45,479 nt of DNA from Candidatus Geothermincola primus (GTDB lineage Bacteria; Actinomycetota; Geothermincolia; Geothermincolales; Geothermincolaceae): positions 1-45,479 of the forward strand of contig JACVIX010000008.1 of assembly GCA_015711725.1 (NCBI GenBank), in the 5' to 3' direction. Of this stretch, positions 8,941 through 16,745 are shown piece after piece; the stretch's first letter is position 1, and each line of letters begins with the position of its first letter. The position numbers and the translations under genes are program-made. The notes below the pieces were generated by a model. The model was given only the letters and a program-made list of their open reading frames with translations. It was not told the origin of the DNA and ran no database searches.

Positions 8941-10323
8941 TTATCCCAATCTGCGGTTAAGGACGGTCCCCATGGCGAGGAAGAAGAGCCCGAAGAGAAG
9001 AAGAACTCCTGAATACTTAAATATTATTAGGGCTGGGTCCCCTCTGAGCATCGCCCCACTTAATGCTTCGATGCCCCAGGTGAAGGAGAAACACTTGGCA
9101 AGTATCTGCATAAAGACTGGCATCTGGCTCAAAGGATAGACTGCCCCCGAGATAAAAAAGATAGGAAGGGCTATCAGGACGGAGATAACGATGGCGCTAG
9201 TAACCTCCCTTGTAAAAGCAGCTATCACAATCCCTATGCCTATCGACGAGAAGGACATAACCGCTATCACCGGTAGAGAGAAGAGAATACCGGATGCGGG
9301 TATATCGAAAATTAAGCCAACTATTACGCACATCGTCATAGCTTGGAGGAAGATGATGGTCAGTGATACCAGGGATTTGGAGACAACTAACGCCGTCGAT
9401 CTTAATCTGGTTAAGCGAAGGCGCCTGCGCATTCCCTCTTCTTCCTCCATTACCATAAGGATGGAAGCGCAAAGGATACCTGTCCATAAGGTTGAAAGTC
9501 CTATCAGGGTGGGCACCATGGTCTCTTTCAGGCTCAATTCCCTTCCTGCTAAGCCGCTGACGGCCACCTCGAGGGGCATGGCAGTGGCTTTCAGATAGTC
9601 GGCTGCCTCCCCAATATCCTGGATCACCGATGAAGCCAGCTCCCTGGCTCTCAACAGCTTTTGGGTTAAATCAGGCTGGTCGTGCAGGACCTCGATGATG
9701 GCGTCGATATCCTGAACCACATCCCTCAATCCTATTACCTGATGACCAAAGAAGTCCCCGCCATCGATGAGCACGCTTAACCCCTCCACCACCATCCTCA
9801 CTTTGTTTTCCGCTATAGCTCTATCAATTACGGAAAGGGCTCCTCGTATATTGGTCTCTGTGGCCACCGCTTTTACCAGGTTGGACTGGTCCAATATTAG
9901 ATGAGCGGTGGCGGTTTCGTTCAACATCTTCAATTGATGGACAAACCCAGCTGGAATTATTAGTATGGCGTCTACCCTCCCTTTCCTCAAGGCTTCCGTG
10001 GCGGCAGCCTCTTCCTCAAAATTTTTTATCTCGATGGTCTCCCCAAAAAATCTCTGGATAAGTTCTGCAGAGGCATAAGGCTCTCCCTGAATCCACACTG
10101 ACTCGCCTATTCCATCCCCGGTTCCTTCTTCTCCAGATAGAACGCTTCCCGAAGGCTCATCGTAATTTATCAGCCCTAGCCTAATGGGTTGATTGGTCCG
10201 AGAAAAAGTCAAGGCAATAACCGCCATGAAGACAAACGGATACAAAATCAAAACCGTTAAAAGGAGGCGATTGCGGCCTATTATCTTTAGATCTTTAATA
10301 AAGATCTCTTTCCACCCTTTCAT
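8941..10323 (-). CDS. ABC-2 type transporter permease
   Basis: A 460-aa integral membrane subunit. A first transmembrane segment (LLLTVLILYPFVFMAVIAL) is followed by a large extracytoplasmic region of about 230 residues. A cluster of five or so hydrophobic segments then begins at LIGLSTLWTGILCASILMV and includes the family-typical PIFFISGAVYPLSQMP near the C-terminus. This one-long-loop, C-terminal-cluster layout is the ABC2_membrane_3 (YhgE/YhfQ-like exporter) arrangement. Its start overlaps the stop of the ATPase gene by 4 nt, so the two form an exporter. The substrate is unknown; drug, lipid or polymer export is typical of the family. Confidence 0.85.
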   Translation of the reverse strand: MKGWKEIFIKDLKIIGRNRLLLTVLILYPFVFMAVIALTFSRTNQPIRLGLINYDEPSGSVLSGEEGTGDGIGESVWIQGEPYASAELIQRFFGETIEIKNFEEEAAATEALRKGRVDAILIIPAGFVHQLKMLNETATAHLILDQSNLVKAVATETNIRGALSVIDRAIAENKVRMVVEGLSVLIDGGDFFGHQVIGLRDVVQDIDAIIEVLHDQPDLTQKLLRARELASSVIQDIGEAADYLKATAMPLEVAVSGLAGRELSLKETMVPTLIGLSTLWTGILCASILMVMEEEEGMRRRLRLTRLRSTALVVSKSLVSLTIIFLQAMTMCVIVGLIFDIPASGILFSLPVIAVMSFSSIGIGIVIAAFTREVTSAIVISVLIALPIFFISGAVYPLSQMPVFMQILAKCFSFTWGIEALSGAMLRGDPALIIFKYSGVLLLFGLFFLAMGTVLNRRLG

Positions 10324-11285
10324 CTCTTCGCCTCGCTCTCGATAAACTTTATAAAAGCGTCCTCCAAATTGTAGTCTTCGACATTTATCAATTTCAGCTC
10401 AGGCATCCGCCCTATGATAATCTCAATCTTTTCCCTAATTTCAGGTCCAACTATAGTCACCGCTTTCCCATGTACCGAAGTGATTTCCAGATTTAGCCTC
10501 CTCACTGCCTCTTTCAATTCCCCCAGAGTTATCTCTCCCAATTCCACTGTGGCCTGAGCCTCCGTCAGCTTGCTTCTAATCTGTCGGGGAGTATCCTCCA
10601 TTGCGATTTTGCCATGGTTTAAGATGCCTATCCTGTCACAGAGCTTTTCCGCCTCTAAAAGATTATGGGTAGCGATGACCAAGGTGCTGCCTCTTCCCGA
10701 TAGACCTTTTATCAACTCCCACAGGGATTTACGGGCGAGTGGGTCAAGGCCGGAGGTAGGCTCATCGAGAAAGAGCGCCTGAGGAGAATGGATCAACCCC
10801 ATAGCGATATTTAATGCTTGCCTCATCCCCACAGAGCAGTCCCCCGCCAATCGTGAGGAGAATTTACTCAACCCCGCCCATTCCAATAGCTCTTCGATTT
10901 TTGATTGTAGTTCTTTCCCCCGCAAACCCTGTAATGAGCCCATAATCCTCAAGTTCTCCTCTACCGTCAGCTTTTTATAGAGGGATACTTCTTGAGGAAC
11001 CAAACCTATAATCCTCCTTACCCTATCCTTTTGATCAACGATGGAAAATCCCCCAATAGACGCTTCGCCCCGGGTGGGTGGAAGCTGGCAGCAAAGTATG
11101 TTGATTAGGGTGGTTTTTCCTGCTCCGTTGGGCCCTAACAATCCGTATATCTCGCCTTTTCCCACTCGAAGTTCTATCCCATCCAGAACTCTGAATTTAC
11201 CGAACTCCTTTACTATTGATTCGACCTTAATCACAAGGGGCCCCTTCCGTTCTTTCTTAAATTCAATCGGCAGTATATCCAACAT
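10320..11285 (-). CDS. ABC transporter ATP-binding protein
   Basis: A 321-aa nucleotide-binding subunit. The Walker A is GLLGPNGAGKTT (about residue 50), the Q-loop is GLVPQEVSLYKKLTVEENL, and the Walker B with D-loop is ALFLDEPTSGLDPLARK. The switch His lies in ATHNLLEAEKLCDRIG. The signature is degenerate: DCSVGMRQALNIAMGL stands where LSGGMKQR is usual, so the canonical SGG has become SVG. A C-terminal regulatory region of about 90 residues follows, as in drug or polymer exporter ATPases (DrrA-like). It is coupled to the permease gene. The ATG at 11285 has no obvious Shine-Dalgarno. A GTG about 17 codons later, preceded by GGAAGGGG, is an alternative start that keeps all motifs. Confidence 0.9.
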   Translation of the reverse strand: MLDILPIEFKKERKGPLVIKVESIVKEFGKFRVLDGIELRVGKGEIYGLLGPNGAGKTTLINILCCQLPPTRGEASIGGFSIVDQKDRVRRIIGLVPQEVSLYKKLTVEENLRIMGSLQGLRGKELQSKIEELLEWAGLSKFSSRLAGDCSVGMRQALNIAMGLIHSPQALFLDEPTSGLDPLARKSLWELIKGLSGRGSTLVIATHNLLEAEKLCDRIGILNHGKIAMEDTPRQIRSKLTEAQATVELGEITLGELKEAVRRLNLEITSVHGKAVTIVGPEIREKIEIIIGRMPELKLINVEDYNLEDAFIKFIESEAKR

Positions 11286-11957
11286 TTCATTCTAAACCAA
11301 CCGCATTCGAATTATCCATTTTCACTTTGTATTCCCTAAAGGGTCCCCGAGATCGAGCAAAATAATTTAGCCCATTTGTACTTGAATCTTTCAACCTCTT
11401 GTTAGCGGTTATCAAAGGAGCTGAATTAATCGGTCACAAACCGCCGTTAGGCTAATTTCAGTGGGCGTTAACATAGAGGCTTGCCACATCTCCTCCAAAA
11501 TGCGAAGTGCGTTTAGTTTTATTGATATAATGAGTATCATGAAGTTCGTTTGGTCGTTTTTATTTGAAAAGATTGAGAGGGTCCCTTATTGCACTATGAA
11601 GTTGTGTAAATTCCAAAATAATATAGTTTCGCAGACCCACCACTGGATTGACATCTGCCTAAATTATGATATCTTTATTTTACCCTTACTGGAATGCTAT
11701 AAGGTGCAAGTGTGATAGTTATAAGAATAATATCAGGAAATAATCCTAAGGGCGGTCTTTGGCACCATGGATAGTCGCCATTGAGTCTATTTAACAATAA
11801 TAAAGCGCGGTAAATAAGGCTCCGAATCTATAGCAGCGGGATGTTTTCTTAACATTCGTTGACAAATTCAACAGTAGTGTGCTTTAATATAAATATATAC
11901 CAGCAATATAAAGATGGAATTAAATTATACCGACGAGTAAATTGAGGATAGATTTCT
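11286..11957. other. Gene-free AT-rich intergenic region (about 670 bp)
   Basis: No convincing gene is present. The 84-codon ORF at 11461-11715 has no ribosome binding site and no recognisable protein pattern. A small hairpin-capable segment lies at 11402-11455: TTAGC...GCTAA outer arms, GCGGTT...AACCGC inner arms, and an alternative CGGT-CACAA-ACCG hairpin. The right end carries the promoter of the M23 hydrolase gene. I see no known riboswitch motif, including ydaO, which can precede cell-wall hydrolases. Confidence 0.55.
11859..11888 (+). promoter_or_regulatory. Sigma-A type promoter of the M23 hydrolase gene
   Basis: TTGACA (11859-11864, perfect -35) is followed after an 18-bp spacer by TTTAAT (11883-11888, 5 of 6 to TATAAT) in an AT-rich context. 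The predicted transcript has a leader of about 60 nt before the ATG at 11958. Confidence 0.6.
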
Positions 11958-12983
11958 ATGAGAAGATTTAGTACTGTTCTTTTCTGTTTTATTTTTCTTT
12001 TAACGGCTCTTTTCTGCGTAGGTGTGAGCCCTTATATCTCCGCAGTCACGGTGGAGGAAAAGGAAGCGGAGGCGAGAAGGGTATTACAGCAGATCGACGC
12101 CCTTAAAGCTCAGAGCCAAAAAATTACGGAGGAGTATAACACCGCCATGAGCGAGCTGGAATCCATCCGCATGCTTATCAATGAGAACGAGGAAAAGCTA
12201 GAGAAGGCCCAGAAGGATTATCAGCGCTCCAAAAGCATCCTGGAGAATAGGTTGAGATATATCTATATAATTGGCGATGTTACCTCGGTGGAAGTCCTCC
12301 TTGAAGCTACCACAGTGGATGATTTTCTCAATCGTTATGACTTCCTGCGTTACATCAGCAATCAAGATATCGCCATTTTTGTAAAGATGAAAGATCTCCG
12401 TACTGAGATCGCTAAAAGGCAACGGGAATTGGAAGAGCAGGAGGCTCGCCGCAGGCAGAGCTTAGCCGTTGCCCAACAGAAACAAGCGGAGCTTCAGGCT
12501 TCCCTAATAGCTCAACAGAACCTGCTGAATAGCATCAACGCCGAAATACTCCAGATGGTCAGCCAGATGTCGGGCACTGGCGGTAATGTGAGAATCGGTG
12601 ATTTCGTCTTCCCGGTAAGAGGCCCCCATTCCTATACTAACGACTGGCATGCTCCTCGGGCTGGGCATCTTCATCAGGGCTGTGATATCTTTGCCACCAT
12701 GGGCACTCCTTGCGTGGCATGCGTCACCGGAACGGTCTATCAGAGCCAGGGGAAAAATGCGGGTCTTTATGTCAGACTGGTCGGGGACGACGGCAACGTC
12801 TATTACTATATGCATCTTCAGAGATATGGCCAGACCGGCAGGGTATCCGCCGGTACCGTTATAGGTTACGTGGGGGATTCGGGAAACGCTAAAGGCGGAC
12901 CACCCCATTTACACTTCGAAATCCATCCGGGGGGCGGCGAGGCGATCAATCCTTATCCCATCCTAAAAGCTCATGACTACTAA
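11958..12983 (+). CDS. Secreted M23 (LytM) murein hydrolase with coiled-coil N-terminus
   Basis: A 341-aa protein. Residues 1-30 form a signal peptide (RRFSTVLFCFIFLLTALFCV, then a small-residue cleavage region near ISA). Residues about 32-200 form a long charged coiled coil like PcsB/EnvC activator proteins. The C-terminal 125 residues are a LytM/peptidase_M23 domain with both zinc motifs: GHLHQGCDIFA (HxxxD) and PHLHFEIHPGG (HxH). A full catalytic set suggests an active endopeptidase cleaving peptidoglycan cross-bridges, unlike EnvC-type activators that have lost zinc ligands. GAGGAT lies upstream of the ATG, and the gene has its own promoter. It stands alone, convergent with the rhomboid operon (5-nt gap). 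Confidence 0.93.
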   Translation: MRRFSTVLFCFIFLLTALFCVGVSPYISAVTVEEKEAEARRVLQQIDALKAQSQKITEEYNTAMSELESIRMLINENEEKLEKAQKDYQRSKSILENRLRYIYIIGDVTSVEVLLEATTVDDFLNRYDFLRYISNQDIAIFVKMKDLRTEIAKRQRELEEQEARRRQSLAVAQQKQAELQASLIAQQNLLNSINAEILQMVSQMSGTGGNVRIGDFVFPVRGPHSYTNDWHAPRAGHLHQGCDIFATMGTPCVACVTGTVYQSQGKNAGLYVRLVGDDGNVYYYMHLQRYGQTGRVSAGTVIGYVGDSGNAKGGPPHLHFEIHPGGGEAINPYPILKAHDY

Positions 12984-12988
12984 TCTTC

Positions 12989-13759
12989 TTATGTCTGTAA
13001 ATCCCAGACGTCCTCCATCTCTCTTTTTAATCTTTCGTAAACGAAACGGTCCCTTCTTTTGCGCAATATGGGATAAAAAATCAACACAATAAGAAGTCCG
13101 GAGGCAACCCCCCCTAGGTGAGCGAACCAGGCTACATTACCAGTCATCTCTGTCAAAGACATTACCCCATAGAAGAATTGCGTCGCTATCCATAGACCGA
13201 TCACTACAAATGCTGGAAGCGGCAAAATGATAATGAAAATGAGAGTGTATACCCGAGCGCGAGGGTAAAGAAGAATATATGCGCCGAGCACCCCGGCGAT
13301 GGCGCCACTCGCTCCCAGCATGGGATTTATGGAATTGGGATGCAAGAGAGCCTCAGCCATGGTTCCGGCTAAACCGCAAAATAGGTAGAACCCCAGAAAA
13401 GGCAGGGAGCCCATCACGTCCTCGACGTTGTTGCCAAAAACCCACAAAAATAACATATTGAAAATAATATGCAACCAGCCATCATGCAGGAACATGGAGG
13501 TGAACAGGGAAAGATAGACATTCTTACTTACATTCATGCCCAGATATAAACTCCCGAACAATTGATAAAGCCCATCAGGAGGGAGTTGTTGTCGGTTAAT
13601 GATCTCCCAGGGAACCGCTGAGAACCTATATATGAATTTTAAAAGCGGGGGTCCTTTTAGAAAAAGCATATAGATAAATACCAATAGGTTTGCCACAATA
13701 AGCAACACAGTGGTTTTAGGGAAACGTCTGGTGGGATTTTCGTCATATATTGGGATCAT
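12989..13759 (-). CDS. Rhomboid-family intramembrane serine protease
   Basis: A 256-aa polytopic protein. The rhomboid signature is complete: HDGWLHIIFNMLFLWVFG (the conserved H...N region of TM2), NPMLGASGAIAGVLGAY with the catalytic GxSG serine at about residue 150, and WFAHLGGVASGLL with the catalytic His. Such enzymes cut substrate transmembrane helices. The substrate is unknown. It is the last gene of a packed minus-strand operon, and its start overlaps the end of the methyltransferase gene by 17 nt. Confidence 0.93.
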   Translation of the reverse strand: MIPIYDENPTRRFPKTTVLLIVANLLVFIYMLFLKGPPLLKFIYRFSAVPWEIINRQQLPPDGLYQLFGSLYLGMNVSKNVYLSLFTSMFLHDGWLHIIFNMLFLWVFGNNVEDVMGSLPFLGFYLFCGLAGTMAEALLHPNSINPMLGASGAIAGVLGAYILLYPRARVYTLIFIIILPLPAFVVIGLWIATQFFYGVMSLTEMTGNVAWFAHLGGVASGLLIVLIFYPILRKRRDRFVYERLKREMEDVWDLQT

Positions 13760-14480
13760 CTCTTCCCCCCGGTTTTTTCGCTTTAAGGAAGATAAATCCC
13801 TTCATGCCTTGGAGCCCAAGGCGGTTAATCAGGATTTCGTATTGGACCGCCAGAAAGCCCATTATCCTGGAAAAGGAGACGCAACGGTAATCGGTGAAGG
13901 TCTGTAACAATTCTATTTCTAGACCTGCCTCCTTTACCATTCTCTCCAACTTTTTTGGCGTGTTACATTTATAATAAGTGGTATAGATATCCTCCCCTTC
14001 TCTACCGGAAACGACGGAAACCAGCCTTCTCCTCAAGCTATCGGGCAAAACCTTGGATAGCAGGTAGTTGAGGAAATATGGATAATAGCGAATATTGCTG
14101 GTGCAGAGCAGTAAAGGGCGTCCCGGTTTTAATATCCTTGCTACCTCCGAGAGTGTAATCATGGGATATTTAAGGTGCTCTATCACGAACTTGCATAGAA
14201 CCAAATCGGCACTGTTATCTTCCAAGGGTATGCCCTTGTCCAAATCGGCCTGTAGCTTCATGGAATAAGGGATACAATCCAATTCTATGTCCACGCCAAT
14301 AATCGATTTAACTTTGGGCTCCAAGAAAAGGCATATCCCTTCTCCCCCGCATCCCAAATCCACCAAAATGGAGTTCTCATCCGTCTCTTCGCTTAAAAGC
14401 CGAAAAAGCAAGCCATACATATCCGGCTCTTCCGGAATTTTCCTTGATATATAATTATCCGTCCATGATCTCGCATCCAT
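13743..14480 (-). CDS. Class I SAM-dependent methyltransferase
   Basis: A Methyltransf_11-type protein of about 245 aa. The SAM motif is LVDLGCGGEGICLFL, the acidic strand is IIGVDIELD, and NSADLVLCKFVIEHLKYP matches the post-II motif typical of small-molecule, quinone or sugar methyltransferases. The C-terminal part (residues about 150-245) is hydrophobic, ending FIFLKAKKPG. The ORF track starts at 14777, but its first 99 residues are the out-of-frame shadow of the HAD gene. The ATG at 14480 (MDARSWTDNY), 5 nt after the HAD stop, is the sensible start. The substrate cannot be inferred. Confidence 0.82.
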   Translation of the reverse strand: MDARSWTDNYISRKIPEEPDMYGLLFRLLSEETDENSILVDLGCGGEGICLFLEPKVKSIIGVDIELDCIPYSMKLQADLDKGIPLEDNSADLVLCKFVIEHLKYPMITLSEVARILKPGRPLLLCTSNIRYYPYFLNYLLSKVLPDSLRRRLVSVVSGREGEDIYTTYYKCNTPKKLERMVKEAGLEIELLQTFTDYRCVSFSRIMGFLAVQYEILINRLGLQGMKGFIFLKAKKPGGRDDPNI

Positions 14481-14485
14481 AACCG

Positions 14486-15286
14486 TCAGACCAACTCTAG
14501 GAGATTTTCCACCACATAGTCGGGTTTTATTCTGTACCTGCCAAGTTCTTCCTTGGTAGCCACGCCGGTTAAAACCAGACAGGTCTTTATGCGAATCCTC
14601 TTGGCCCCCAATATATCGGTCTCCAGGCGATCCCCAATCATAAGGGTTCGAGATCTTTTCCCTCCCAAGAGCGAGAATGCTATCTCCATCATATAGCGGT
14701 TTGGTTTCCCCACGACTGTTGCGATTCTGCCAGAGGCTCTCTCCAGCGCGGCCACTATGGATCCCGCTCCTGGCCATAACCCTTCTGGTGAAGGATAGGT
14801 GGCGTCGTCATTGGTGGCGATGAAGTGGGCTCCCTTTTGTATCGCCAGACATGCTATCTTCAACTTCTCATATGTAAGATGGGTATCCCAACCCACAATG
14901 ATAAAATCGGCGTCTTTGCCCTTTTCCCCTTCAATTATTCTCAATCTGGTCTTTCCTATCTCCTCCTCTAGTCCCTCTCCGCCTATAAGGTAAGCGATCC
15001 TTCCTTTGAGTTGGAAGTTGTTTTCCAGAAATTTAGCCGTTGCGGCTGAAGAGGTCAAGACCAAAGGCCGGGATATGTCTATTCCCATAATTGCAAATTT
15101 ACGGCGGTAATATTCCACGGTGAAATTGGAGTTGTTGGTCAAGAATAATATCTTTTTCCCTTTTCTAGATATCAGATTGATAAATTCTATTGCGGTGTCT
15201 ATGGGGCGGTCTCTCAAGTAGATAACGCCATCCATATCGAAGATGAAGCTATCGAAGGCGTCAAGTTGGAACCCTATCGCATTCAT
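14486..15286 (-). CDS. HAD-IIA family sugar phosphatase (NagD/AraL-like)
   Basis: A 266-aa protein with the HAD subfamily IIA layout. Motif I is FDMDGVIYLRDRPI, motif II is ILFLTNNSNFTVE, and there is a C2-type cap of about 110 residues. Motif III lies in VVGKPNRYMMEIAF and motif IV is LMIGDRLETDILGAKRIRIKT. Family members dephosphorylate sugar phosphates, p-nitrophenyl phosphate or glycerol/glycolate phosphate. It sits exactly abutting the TPR gene (stop codon adjacent to ATG) and 5 nt before the methyltransferase, so it is part of the packed operon. Confidence 0.92.
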   Translation of the reverse strand: MNAIGFQLDAFDSFIFDMDGVIYLRDRPIDTAIEFINLISRKGKKILFLTNNSNFTVEYYRRKFAIMGIDISRPLVLTSSAATAKFLENNFQLKGRIAYLIGGEGLEEEIGKTRLRIIEGEKGKDADFIIVGWDTHLTYEKLKIACLAIQKGAHFIATNDDATYPSPEGLWPGAGSIVAALERASGRIATVVGKPNRYMMEIAFSLLGGKRSRTLMIGDRLETDILGAKRIRIKTCLVLTGVATKEELGRYRIKPDYVVENLLELV

Positions 15287-15658
15287 TCAACGCTCGTCTT
15301 CCCTCTGCTCCTCAAACCTCATCAACTTATCAAGATAAAGTTTATTATCGGGTTCCATGGCCGCGGCTAGCCTAAGATGCCCTCTCGCCAAGTTCAATTC
15401 CCCCATCTTCTCCAGACAAATTCCCAGGCAATATTGAGCATAAGCGTTAGTAGGATCAATAACCAGGGCTTCCTCGAACTGCTTTTTCGCCAGTTTGGTC
15501 TCCCCGTAGCTGAAATATGCTCTGCCCAAAGCCTCGAGTATCGATCCCTTGCCGGGTTCTAACTCCTTTGCCCTTTCCAATAAACGTGCCGCTTGCGTGG
15601 GCTTTTTTTCATTGAGTAATTTTTTACCCATGCAAAACAGATCGTATGCTGCCTGCAT
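15287..15658 (-). CDS. TPR-repeat protein
   Basis: A 123-aa protein with about three tetratricopeptide repeats. The clearest reads ILEALGRAYFSYGETKLAKK with a following FEEALVIDPTNAYAQYCLG, and the last ends LRLAAAMEPDNKLYLDKL. It lacks a signal peptide, so it is a cytosolic or membrane-associated scaffold. It abuts the zinc-ribbon membrane protein gene upstream and the HAD gene downstream with no spacer, implying coupled translation. Its partner may be the zinc-ribbon protein; that is inference from gene order. Confidence 0.85.
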   Translation of the reverse strand: MQAAYDLFCMGKKLLNEKKPTQAARLLERAKELEPGKGSILEALGRAYFSYGETKLAKKQFEEALVIDPTNAYAQYCLGICLEKMGELNLARGHLRLAAAMEPDNKLYLDKLMRFEEQREDER

Positions 15659-16711
15659 TTAACCCTCCGTCTCTCCAGGTAAAACCATAGTCTTCCCCCG
15701 CTTTCTCTGCCACTTGAACCCCCTCTCCCTTTCAGCCAAGCGGATGGCTCCCGCAGAGAACAATATTATATAGAGAACCACCAAAAGATACCCACCTACA
15801 AGCGCCTTTTTGTGAGAGTAGGTTATCACAACATTTTTAAAAAAATCAGTTGGGTAACCTTTGGCCTTGGCTGCCGCCCCCGTCACCGCGCTTGCCGTGT
15901 TTATAGATATAAAGAACGTGAGAATCGCCACGATGCACAGACAGATAGCCAAGAAGCTTAAGTCTACTCTCAGCCTTTCTCTGAAAGGAGTCAGCTCCAG
16001 AACGAAGGCGATTAGCATCAGCACGGTAAAAGTTATAAGCAGATAACCACTGGCCCCGAAATCTATCCCGTTTAAATCCGCCATCTCTTTATCCCAGGCA
16101 CCGGCGGTGCCCCACTCGAAATGATAGTAATTCATGAATATTAGTATTGTTAACGCCAGAATGGCCGCTAGTATGCCCCCTATAAAGGAAATTCGGTCTA
16201 AGCGATCCAGGTTTCTTTCCTTGGGCAATGCCATCTTTTTCAACCACGCTAATGCGGTGGGTATTAATTCCGCGGGAGTTATGGTCTTACTGCCCACTCG
16301 GATTTTCATCTTTACCCGCTCTTTCTTATCAGGAACGGCGTATGCTTTTCTCTTCCTTGCCATGTCGCTCGCCTTAGCGACTTTAACTTTTCTCTCGCCA
16401 CTTTTTGGTGCAGAAACCCGCTTTGCCGATCTTCCTTCGGGTTTTTTGGGGAATGAAGCCGGGCCCTTAGAGATCACCCTTTTTTGCGAGGGTGGGGTCA
16501 AGCCTTTCATCGAAGGCATCCCGGCATCTATGACTGAGGTCGGCTCAGCCCATTGAGCCGTACGCTCCGCCTCGTCATCCGCTGTTTTTTCCGCTGCAGC
16601 ACCCACGCTGGGAGGGGCACTCTCCGCCTTGGCGGAGATTTGCTTGAGGCATCGTTCGCAGAAGATCTCACCCACCCTGGTCTCTTCGCCACAACTTACG
16701 CATCTAGCCAT
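15659..16711 (-). CDS. Zinc-ribbon membrane protein of unknown function
   Basis: A 350-aa protein. It opens with a zinc ribbon (ARCVSCGEETRVGEIFCERC: CxxC...CxxC). A linker of about 130 residues, rich in A/P/K/E and probably disordered, follows. Then come four hydrophobic segments: ISFIGGILAAILALTILIF, GYLLITFTVLMLIAFVLEL, LSFLAICLCIVAILTFFI and ALVGGYLLVVLYIILFSAG. The C-terminus is basic. The layout (zinc ribbon, linker, four-helix membrane domain) is common in actinobacterial hypothetical proteins. No enzymatic motif is seen. AAGGAG precedes the ATG. It is followed without a gap by the TPR gene. Confidence 0.7.
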   Translation of the reverse strand: MARCVSCGEETRVGEIFCERCLKQISAKAESAPPSVGAAAEKTADDEAERTAQWAEPTSVIDAGMPSMKGLTPPSQKRVISKGPASFPKKPEGRSAKRVSAPKSGERKVKVAKASDMARKRKAYAVPDKKERVKMKIRVGSKTITPAELIPTALAWLKKMALPKERNLDRLDRISFIGGILAAILALTILIFMNYYHFEWGTAGAWDKEMADLNGIDFGASGYLLITFTVLMLIAFVLELTPFRERLRVDLSFLAICLCIVAILTFFISINTASAVTGAAAKAKGYPTDFFKNVVITYSHKKALVGGYLLVVLYIILFSAGAIRLAERERGFKWQRKRGKTMVLPGETEG

Positions 16712-16745
16712 CCGCGAACAGCTCCTTTATAACTAAAGAAGATGT

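Noticed and set aside
11461-11715. 84-aa plus-strand ORF as a real gene
   Set aside because: No ribosome binding site, irregular composition typical of translated AT-rich intergenic DNA, and no recognisable motif.
14481-14777. N-terminal 99 residues of the 344-aa methyltransferase ORF
   Set aside because: This is the out-of-frame shadow of the HAD phosphatase gene. The Met at 14480 gives a normal methyltransferase with tight operon spacing.
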